A stretch of DNA of 64,000 nt. It comes from Streptomyces sp. CNQ-509 (GTDB lineage Bacteria > Actinomycetota > Actinomycetes > Streptomycetales > Streptomycetaceae). The position numbers and the translations under genes were made by a program. The notes beneath the pieces are model-generated. The model was not told the origin of the DNA and searched no databases. It saw only the letters and a program-made list of their open reading frames with translations. The stretch's first letter is position 1, and each line of letters begins with the position of its first letter. Below, piece after piece: positions 53,152 through 64,000 of the stretch. The stretch is taken from positions 744,001 to 808,000 of the forward strand of contig NZ_CP011492.1 of assembly GCF_001011035.1 (NCBI RefSeq), written 5' to 3'.

Positions 53152-54381
53152 TCAGCCGAACCGTTCCGCGACGAGGTCCCACACCACGTCGGCCAGCGCT
53201 TCCTTGGGGCCGAACGGCACGGGCACCTCGTGCCCGTCGGCGGTGAGCACCACGGCCTCGTTGCCGTCGGAGCCGAACGCCTTGGTCTCCCCCACCTCGT
53301 TGACGACGAGCAGGTCGCAGCCCTTGCGGGCGAGCTTGGCGCGGCCGTTGGCGAGCACGTCGTCGGTCTCGGCGGCGAAGCCGACGACGACCTGCCCGGG
53401 GCGCGGCCTGGCGGCGGAGATCCCGGCGAGGATGTCGGGGTTGCGGGTGAGGGTGATCGGGTCAGGCTCGCGGTCGTCCTTCTTCTTGATCTTGCCGGTG
53501 GCGTACGTGACCGGGCGGAAGTCGGCGACGGCCGCGGCCATGACGACGGCGTCGGCGTCGGCCGCGGCCTTCACCACGGCCTCCTGGAGTTCCACGGTGG
53601 TGCCCACGCGCACGATGTCGGCGCCCGCGGGATCGGGCAGCGCGGTGTTCGCGGCCAGCAGCGTGACGCGGGCGCCGCGGGCCACGGCGGTACGGGCCAG
53701 GGCGTAGCCCTGGCGGCCGGACGAGCGGTTGCCCAGGAAGCGCACGGGGTCCAGCGGCTCGCGGGTGCCGCCGGCGCTGACGACGACGTGCCGCCCGGCG
53801 AGGTCGGGGGCCAGGCCCCCGGCGCCGCGGGCGAGCGCGCGGCGGCAGACCTCGAAGATCTCCGCCGGCTCCGGAAGCCGGCCCTTGCCGGTGTCGGCGC
53901 CGGTGAGCCGGCCGACGGCGGGCTCGATGACGACGGCGCCGCGGGCGCGCAGCGTGGCCACGTTGGCCCGGGTGGCGGGGTGCTCCCACATCTCGGTGTG
54001 CATGGCGGGCGCGAAGACGACCGGACAGGAGGCGGTGAGCAGGGTGTTCGTCAGCAGGTCGTCGGCCAGGCCGTGAGCGGCCTTGGCGAGCACGTCGGCG
54101 GTGGCGGGGGCGACGACGACGAGGTCGGCCCGGCGGCCGATCCGCACGTGCGGGACCTCGTGCACGTCCGTCCAGGTCTGGGTGGCGGCGGGGCGGCCGG
54201 AGAGCGCCGCCCAGGTGGCCTCGCCGACGAAGTGCAGCGCGGCGGCCGTGGGCACAGCCCGTACCGCGTGGCCCGACTCGGTGAGGAGCCGCAGCAGCTC
54301 GCACGCCTTGTACGCCGCGATGCCGCCGCTGACGCCCAGCACCACCTCGGCCGGTGCCGCTTCCTTCGCCGCTTCCGCCAT
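53152..54381 (-). CDS. coaBC: Bifunctional CoaBC (phosphopantothenoylcysteine synthetase/decarboxylase)
   Basis: 409 aa. The N-terminal flavoprotein decarboxylase (CoaC) has [17 protein letters not shown], the active-site histidine in [10 protein letters not shown] and [12 protein letters not shown]. The C-terminal CTP-dependent synthetase (CoaB) starts [23 protein letters not shown] and includes AAAVADFRP and KIKK. It performs two steps of coenzyme A synthesis. ATG 54381 with GGAG upstream is chosen; a GTG at 54423 would run into the rpoZ hairpin. Confidence 0.96.
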   Translation of the reverse strand: MAEAAKEAAPAEVVLGVSGGIAAYKACELLRLLTESGHAVRAVPTAAALHFVGEATWAALSGRPAATQTWTDVHEVPHVRIGRRADLVVVAPATADVLAKAAHGLADDLLTNTLLTASCPVVFAPAMHTEMWEHPATRANVATLRARGAVVIEPAVGRLTGADTGKGRLPEPAEIFEVCRRALARGAGGLAPDLAGRHVVVSAGGTREPLDPVRFLGNRSSGRQGYALARTAVARGARVTLLAANTALPDPAGADIVRVGTTVELQEAVVKAAADADAVVMAAAVADFRPVTYATGKIKKKDDREPDPITLTRNPDILAGISAARPRPGQVVVGFAAETDDVLANGRAKLARKGCDLLVVNEVGETKAFGSDGNEAVVLTADGHEVPVPFGPKEALADVVWDLVAERFG

Positions 54382-54427
54382 GCTCCGCTCCCCGCCGCTC
54401 GTCGTCTCCACCCCCCATGACACACCA

Positions 54428-54456
54428 CGGGCCCGGCAGCCGCGCTGCCGGGCCCG
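54428..54456 (-). terminator. Hairpin between rpoZ and coaBC
   Basis: CGGGCCCGGCAGC (54428-54440) and GCTGCCGGGCCCG (54444-54456) form a perfect 13-bp stem with a 3-nt loop right after the rpoZ stop. It likely terminates or attenuates before coaBC. Confidence 0.7.
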
Positions 54457-54471
54457 GTGGATGAGGGATGC

Positions 54472-54744
54472 CTACTGCGCGGGGCCCTCGGTGGCCTCGG
54501 AGGTCAGCAGACCCGCGTTGATCTCGCGGAGCGCGATGGACAGCGGCTTCTCGTGCACGTGGGTGTCCACCAGCGGGCCGACGTACTCCAGCAGGCCCTC
54601 GCCGAGCTGGGAGTAGTACGCATTGATCTGCCGCGCGCGCTTCGCCGCGTAGATCACGAGGCTGTACTTGGAGTCGGTCGCCTCAAGCAGCTCGTCGATC
54701 GGCGGGTTGATGATGCCCTCGGGCGCGGTGATGGGAGAGGACAA
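54472..54744 (-). CDS. rpoZ: RNA polymerase omega subunit
   Basis: 90 aa, almost identical to the Streptomyces family pattern: [32 protein letters not shown] and [11 protein letters not shown]. It helps RNA polymerase assembly. The start is TTG at 54744. It follows gmk by 31 bp, the normal actinobacterial order. Confidence 0.97.
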   Translation of the reverse strand: MSSPITAPEGIINPPIDELLEATDSKYSLVIYAAKRARQINAYYSQLGEGLLEYVGPLVDTHVHEKPLSIALREINAGLLTSEATEGPAQ

Positions 54745-54775
54745 CCTATCCAGCCTTCCAGTGGAACTTCACGAA

Positions 54776-55369
54776 TCAAACCTGCATCAAGGCTAGCAGC
54801 TCGGCGGAGACGTCCTCGACGGAGGTGTTGACAAGGGTCGTGTCGAACTCCTCCTCGGCCGCCAGCTCGGTCCGCGCCGCGGCCAGCCGGCGCTCGATGA
54901 CCTCCGGCGGCTCCGTGCCGCGCCCGGTGAGCCGGCGGACCAGCTCGTCCCAGCTCGGCGGGGCGAGGAAGACCAGCATCGCGTCGGGCATGCTCTCCCG
55001 GACCAGCCGCGCCCCCTGGAGGTCGATCTCCAGCAGCACGGGCTCGCCGGCGTCCAGCCGCTCCAGCACGGGCCCGCGCGGGGTCCCGTACCGGTTGCCG
55101 GAGAACTCCGCCCACTCCAGCAGCTCGCCGTTGGCGACGAGCTTGTCGAACTCGTCGTCGCTGACGAAGAAGTACTGGACGCCGTGCCGCTCGCCGGGGC
55201 GGGGTCTGCGGGTCGTCGCGGAGACCGAGAGCCACACCTCGGGATGGACCTTGCGCAGATGCGCGACGACCGTGCTCTTGCCGACCCCCGAGGGGCCGGA
55301 GAGCACGGTCAGCCGCGGACGATCTGCCGGCGGGACGGGGGCCGCCCCCCGGGAGAAGGCTGTACTCAT
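54776..55369 (-). CDS. gmk: Guanylate kinase
   Basis: 197 aa. It phosphorylates GMP to GDP. P-loop [10 protein letters not shown] is near 24-33, and the GMP-binding block [20 protein letters not shown] and LLEIDLQGA are conserved. The N-terminus has about 18 extra residues. ATG at 55369; 38 bp after the integration host factor gene. Confidence 0.96.
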   Translation of the reverse strand: MSTAFSRGAAPVPPADRPRLTVLSGPSGVGKSTVVAHLRKVHPEVWLSVSATTRRPRPGERHGVQYFFVSDDEFDKLVANGELLEWAEFSGNRYGTPRGPVLERLDAGEPVLLEIDLQGARLVRESMPDAMLVFLAPPSWDELVRRLTGRGTEPPEVIERRLAAARTELAAEEEFDTTLVNTSVEDVSAELLALMQV

Positions 55370-55407
55370 GCAGCGATTATCCCGGTTTCCGGAAGTGCCT
55401 CGGAACG

Positions 55408-55731
55408 TCAGGAACCGGTGCTGCCGAACTCGCGCTCCAGCGAGGCGATCTGGTTGGAGCCCAGACCGCGCACCCGACGGCTCTCGGAGATGCCGAGACG
55501 CTCCATGATCTGCTTGGCGCGCACCTTGCCCACGCCGGGCATGGACTCAAGCAGGGCGGAGACCTTCATCTTGCCGATGACGTCGTTCTCCTGGCCCTGC
55601 TTGATGACGTCGTGCAGGGAAGCGCCGGAGTGCTTCAGCCGATTCTTGACCTCGGCGCGCTCCCGGCGAGCCGCTGCGGCCTTCTCGAGCGCGGCTGCGC
55701 GCTGTTCAGGGGTAAGGGGCGGAAGAGCCAC
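55408..55731 (-). CDS. Actinobacterial integration host factor (mIHF/sIHF)
   Basis: 107 aa nucleoid protein. The helical N-terminus ([24 protein letters not shown]) is followed by a helix-two-turn-helix with [28 protein letters not shown]. It bends DNA and affects development and secondary metabolism in Streptomyces. GTG at 55731. The 207-bp gap before it, unlike other gaps in this block, is relatively AT-rich and carries possible promoter boxes such as TTCCAC with TAGTTC 17 bp later on the minus strand (about 55781-55753), so it probably has its own promoter. Confidence 0.96.
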   Translation of the reverse strand: MALPPLTPEQRAAALEKAAAARRERAEVKNRLKHSGASLHDVIKQGQENDVIGKMKVSALLESMPGVGKVRAKQIMERLGISESRRVRGLGSNQIASLEREFGSTGS

Positions 55732-55938
55732 GCCTACGTCACCTCGGATGTCGAACTAATCGGATATGGAACGGTGTGGAACCTAGTGGCCCCGCACCTG
55801 CGGAGCAACGAGCAACGCGCTGGCGCCCGCGCTCTGATGACGGAGACTAGCGGCCGAGAACGCGCCAGTCAGCGAGAACAGACGAAAAGTCCTGGTCAGA
55901 CTCAAGTTCCGCGGCAAGTTCTGGGTATATGACCCGGT

Positions 55939-56786
55939 TTATGAGTATACGTTCCGTACGTCATCGGCCAATTGTTCGGCCGCCGTCCGCAGCCTCCGGA
56001 TATCCGGTCCGTGCGCCAGCACCGACCGGCTTGCGCTGGGCAGGACTTGGGGCAGCGCGGCCCCGAAGACCCGCGGAAGGTCGGCGGGCGCGGCTCCCTG
56101 GGCGCCGATCCCGGGGGCCAGCAGCGGGCCGTTGACGGCCAGGTCGGCGCCGGCTTCTGCGAGGGTGGCGCCGACGACGGCGCCGACAGAACCGAGCGGC
56201 TCGGCACCGCGGTTCTCGGCGGCGATGTGGTCCAGCATCGTCTGCGCGACGGTTCGTGCGCCGTGCGCGCCGTGCACGGCGGCGCGCTGCACCTCGGCGC
56301 CCTCCGGGTTGGAGGTGAGCGTGACGACGAAGAGGCCGGCGCCCGCGGCGTGGGCGGCGTCCAGCGCGGGGCGCAGCGACTCGTACCCCAGATAGGGGGT
56401 GACGGTCAGCGCGTCGGAGCGCAGGGGGGCGTCCTCGCCGAGGTACGCGGCGGCGTAGCCGCCCATCGTCGAGCCGATGTCGCCGCGCTTGGCGTCCATG
56501 AGGACCAGCGCCCCGGCCGCCCGCGCCGCCGCGACCGCCTTCTCCAGCACGGCGACGCCGCGGGAGCCGAAGCGCTCGAAGAACGCGGACTGCGGCTTGA
56601 GCACGGCGACGCGGTCGGCCAGCGCCTCGACGGCGGTCATCGCGAACCGCTCCAGACCCGCCGGGTCGTCCGGCAGCTCCCAGCGGGCCAGCAGGGCGGC
56701 GTGCGGGTCGATGCCGACGCACATCGGGCCGCGGGCGGCCGTCGCCCGGTGCAGCCGGCGGCCGAAGGGCTCGGCGGGCTCGGGGC

Positions 56787-56790
<4 letters not shown>
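55939..56790 (-). CDS. pyrF: Orotidine-5'-phosphate decarboxylase, type 2
   Basis: 283 aa. It makes UMP. The N-terminal [12 protein letters not shown], the catalytic Lys/Asp block [14 protein letters not shown] and VTVTPYLG-like segments identify the type-2 subfamily. ATG 56790 overlaps the pyrD stop as ATGA; TAA stop at 55939. Last gene of the pyrimidine operon. Confidence 0.95.
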
Positions 56791-57956
<1,166 letters not shown>

Positions 57957-57981
57957 GAGGGACCTTCGGCTGCTTCGGGTG

Positions 57982-58022
57982 CCGTGCCCCCGCCGGCCGG
58001 TGGCGGACCGGCGGGGGCACGG
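57982..58022 (-). terminator. Hairpin in the carB-pyrD gap
   Basis: A perfect 15-bp stem (CCGTGCCCCCGCCGG at 57982-57996 with its complement at 58008-58022), loop 11 nt, lies inside the pyrimidine operon. It could attenuate or mark a 3' end between carB and pyrD. Confidence 0.65.
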
Positions 58023-58041
58023 GACGACTCGGGGGCGGCGG

Positions 58042-61354
<3,313 letters not shown>

Positions 61355-61362
<8 letters not shown>

Positions 61363-62524
61363 GCTGGGCTCCCTGTGCTGGCGGTGCTGTCTGGGCCGGC
61401 TGAGCGGCCATGAGCTGGACGAAGCGGTCGAAGAGGTACGCGGCGTCGTGCGGCCCGGCGGCCGCCTCGGGGTGGTACTGGACGGAGAACGCCGGCCGGT
61501 CCAGCAGCCGCAGGCCCTCGACCACCCGGTCGTTGAGGCACACGTGGCTCACCTCGGCGCGCCCGTACGGGGTCTCGGTGATCTCGTCCAGGGGGGCGTC
61601 CACGGCGAAGCCGTGGTTGTGCGCGGTGACCTCGACCCGGCCCGTGGTGCGGTCCTGGACGGGCTGGTTGATGCCGCGGTGGCCGTACTTCAGCTTGTAC
61701 GTGCCGAAGCCCAGGGCGCGGCCGAGGAGCTGGTTGCCGAAACAGATGCCGAACAGCGGCGTGCCGCGCTCCAGCACCGCGCGGACCACGGTGAGGTCGG
61801 CGGCGGCCGGGTCGCCGGGGCCGTTGGAGAGGAACACGCCGTCGGGCCCGGTCGCGTAGACCTCCTCGACCGTGGCGGTGGCCGGCAGCACGTGCACCTC
61901 GATGCCGCGCTCGGCCATGCGCCGGGGCGTCATGCCCTTGATGCCGAGGTCGAGGGCGGCGACGGTGAAGCGCTTCGCGCCGATCGGGGGGACGACGTAC
62001 GGCTCGTCGGTGGCGACCTCGGGCGCGAGGTCCGCGCCCTTCATCTGCTCCTGCACCCGCACCCTGGCGAGCATCGCGTCGGGGTCCGCGATCCGGTCGC
62101 CGGAGAAGATCCCGACGCGCATGGCGCCGCGCTCGCGCAGGTGCCGGGTGATCGCCCGGGTGTCGACGCCGGAGATCCCGACGACGCCCTGGCGGCGCAG
62201 CTCCTCGTCGAGGGAGCGGGTGGCCCGCCAGCTGGAGGGGACGCGGGCGGGGTCGCGCACGACGTAGCCGGAGACCCAGATGCGGGCGGACTCGGCGTCC
62301 TCGTCGTTGACGCCGGTGTTGCCGACGTGCGGGGCGGTCATGACGACGACCTGGCGGTGGTACGAGGGGTCGGTCAGGGTCTCCTGGTAGCCGGTCATGC
62401 CGGTGGAGAACACGGCTTCGCCGAAGGTCTCCCCCGTCGCTCCGTAGGCGCGGCCGCGGAAGCTGCGGCCGTCTTCGAGGACGAGTACGGCGGGGCTGTC
62501 CTGGCCGCGGTGGGCTGCGGTCAT
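61355..62524 (-). CDS. carA: Carbamoyl-phosphate synthase small subunit (glutaminase)
   Basis: 389 aa. The C-terminal class-I glutamine amidotransferase has the nucleophile Cys in [10 protein letters not shown] and the His-x-Glu pair in [10 protein letters not shown]. The N-terminal CPS domain begins [17 protein letters not shown]. It feeds ammonia to CarB. ATG at 62524 overlaps the upstream membrane-protein stop as ATGA. Confidence 0.97.
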
Positions 62525-63126
62525 CGTGTGCCTTCCGTGGTGGTGCTGTCTGCGGTGCTCGCGGCGGCGTCGGCGGGAGCGTTCTCGGTCGTCCGGGCGC
62601 CGAGCGCCGCCACCCAGGCGGCGTGCTCGGCGGCGTGGTCTGAGCGGAACCCGGAGTCGTACTCCGCGCCGCCGTGGGCCCAGGTGACCACCAGCAGGCC
62701 GCCCTCGGTGAGGACCTTGCCCGCGATGGCCTTGTCGAGCCGGGCGCCGCGCAGGTGCGCGGCGGGGACGAAGAAGTCTGCGGCCCCCGGGCGTACGACC
62801 GCCAGGCCCTGCTCGGTGAGGGTCAGCTCGACGCGGCTGCGTACGCCCAGGCCGTGGGCGACGATGCGGTCGAGCCACTGCCCGGCGGCGGTCGTGCCGT
62901 GGTAGCGGCCGGTGAGCTCCAGCCGTACCTCCCCCGTCTCCTCGGGGATCGCGGGCAGGTCCGGAATGCCGGACTGGAGCTGGCCGCGCCACTTCCAGCC
63001 CTCGCGCATCAGCCAGTAGACGAGCGCGATGAAGAGGATCAGGCCGACGACCCAGCCGATGCGCGCCGCCCAGTCGGTCACCGGCTGCGACCGCGGCTCC
63101 TCGGCGAGGAGGGTGGCGAGCCTCAT
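62521..63126 (-). CDS. PH-like-domain membrane protein of the pyrimidine operon
   Basis: 201 aa. One N-terminal membrane helix (about 21-42, [19 protein letters not shown]) is followed by a soluble beta-rich domain (about 75-180; [20 protein letters not shown] and [17 protein letters not shown]) resembling the bacterial PH-like family, then a Thr/Ala-rich tail. It sits between pyrC and carA with ATGA overlaps at both ends, an arrangement kept across Streptomyces relatives. No function is known. The coupling suggests a membrane or regulatory tie to pyrimidine synthesis. Confidence 0.85.
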   Translation of the reverse strand: MRLATLLAEEPRSQPVTDWAARIGWVVGLILFIALVYWLMREGWKWRGQLQSGIPDLPAIPEETGEVRLELTGRYHGTTAAGQWLDRIVAHGLGVRSRVELTLTEQGLAVVRPGAADFFVPAAHLRGARLDKAIAGKVLTEGGLLVVTWAHGGAEYDSGFRSDHAAEHAAWVAALGARTTENAPADAAASTADSTTTEGTR

Positions 63127-64000
63127 ACGGGCTCACCTCCGGCGAGGGTGGCCCGGCCGCGCAGGAAGGTGTGCGTGACCCGGCCGGGCAGCTCGCGGCC
63201 CGCGTACGGGGTGTTGCGGCTGCGGGAGACGAAGCTGTGCGGATCCACCCGGCCACGGTAGGCCGGATCGAGCAGGGTGAGGTTGGCGGGCTCGCCGGGG
63301 GCGACGGGGCGGCCGTGGCCGTCGAGGCGGCCGATGGCGGCGGGGCGGAAGGACATCCGGTCGGCGACGCCCGGCCAGTCGAGCAGCCCGGTGTCGACCA
63401 TCGTCTGCTGCACGACGGACAACGCCGTCTCCAGGCCGACCATGCCCATGGCGGCGGCGGCCCACTCGCAGTCCTTGTCCTCCTGCGGGTGGGGGGCGTG
63501 GTCGGTGGCGACGCAGTCGATGGTGCCGTCGGCCAGCGCCTCGCGCAGGGCGCGTACGTCGGTCTCGGTGCGCAGCGGCGGGTTGACCTTGTAGACGGGG
63601 TCGTAGGAGCGGACCAGCTCGTCGGTGAGGAGCAGGTGGTGCGGCGTGACCTCGGCGGTGACCCGCCAGCCCTTGGACTTCGCCCAGCGCACGATCTCCA
63701 CCGAGCCGGCGGTGGACAGGTGGCAGACGTGCACGCGGGAGTCGACGTGGGCGGCGAGCAGCACGTCCCGGGCGATGACCGACTCCTCGGCCGCGGCGGG
63801 CCAGCCGCCGAGGCCCAGCTCGGCGGAGACGACGCCCTCGTTCATCTGGGCGCCCTCGGTCAGCCGCGGCTCCTGCGCATGCTGCGCGACGACGCCGTCG
63901 AACGCCTTCACGTACTCCAGCGCCCTGCGCATGATCACGGCGTCGTCCACGCACTTGCCGTCGTCGGAGAAGACCACGACGCCGGCCGCGGACTCGTGCA
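63123..64000 (-). CDS. pyrC: Dihydroorotase, 5' end beyond the window
   Basis: The last 292 or so residues of a class-I dihydroorotase; the N-terminal HxH metal motif lies outside. Visible are [18 protein letters not shown] and HVCHLST (metal histidines), EVTPHHLLL, and the catalytic aspartate in [14 protein letters not shown]. The C-terminus [16 protein letters not shown] is typical. It cyclises carbamoyl aspartate in pyrimidine synthesis. TGA stop overlaps the next ATG. Confidence 0.95.
   Translation of the reverse strand, partial: HESAAGVVVFSDDGKCVDDAVIMRRALEYVKAFDGVVAQHAQEPRLTEGAQMNEGVVSAELGLGGWPAAAEESVIARDVLLAAHVDSRVHVCHLSTAGSVEIVRWAKSKGWRVTAEVTPHHLLLTDELVRSYDPVYKVNPPLRTETDVRALREALADGTIDCVATDHAPHPQEDKDCEWAAAAMGMVGLETALSVVQQTMVDTGLLDWPGVADRMSFRPAAIGRLDGHGRPVAPGEPANLTLLDPAYRGRVDPHSFVSRSRNTPYAGRELPGRVTHTFLRGRATLAGGEPV

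Overview
The window is 64 kb of very GC-rich DNA (well over 70 percent by eye) with many GTG and TTG starts, frequent 4-bp ATGA stop/start overlaps and perfect GC hairpins after genes. The gene families point to a Streptomyces-type actinomycete: an actinobacterial integration host factor, a DUF397/DUF5753 helix-turn-helix cassette, a streptogrisin-type secreted protease, LysM/transglycosylase cell-wall enzymes, and the pyrimidine to rpoZ to metK chromosomal block typical of Streptomyces. There are no rRNA or tRNA genes, no CRISPR array, no insertion sequence and no prophage. The DNA looks like chromosome with a strongly conserved right half and a more accessory left half.

Left part (1-14.9 kb). 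A minus-strand run carries a ferritin-like protein, larE, larB and larC (nickel-pincer cofactor synthesis) and a fatty-acyl-CoA-reductase-like/HAD fusion, with a TetR regulator upstream. A fossil follows, made of a succinyl-CoA ligase alpha fragment abutting a beta-carbonic-anhydrase fragment. Then come a secreted SGNH hydrolase and a glycerolipid cluster (glpD, TetR, an alkylglycerone-phosphate-synthase-like FAD enzyme and a diacylglycerol-kinase-like protein). A streptogrisin-type protease has a promoter with an operator-like inverted repeat.

Middle (15-32 kb). Here lie a universal stress protein, an HTH_42 protein without the glycosylase motif, a secreted SLT transglycosylase, an overlapping sensor kinase/response regulator pair, an MscS channel, a PQQ-type sugar dehydrogenase with a Tat-exported xylose-isomerase-like barrel protein, an abaA/whiJ-like regulatory cassette (ATPase, XRE, DUF397), and a LysM/transglycosylase gene behind a well-conserved cyclic-di-AMP (ydaO-type) riboswitch.

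Sugar island (30.7-38.8 kb). A GntR/FCD regulator and an SDR dehydrogenase diverge from a GH42 beta-galactosidase, an ABC importer (lipoprotein and two permeases) and galactonate dehydratase. Together they suggest uptake and cleavage of beta-galactosides followed by oxidative, De Ley-Doudoroff-type galactose breakdown. An MFS exporter, a membrane acyltransferase, a large NTPase-LuxR regulator and a SorC-type regulator follow.

Right part (45-64 kb). This is a nearly continuous minus-strand housekeeping block: pyrC (cut by the window edge), a PH-like membrane protein, carA, carB, pyrD, pyrF, integration host factor, gmk, rpoZ, coaBC, metK, degenerate priA, fmt, rsmB and rpe. A small plus-strand gene sits between fmt and priA.
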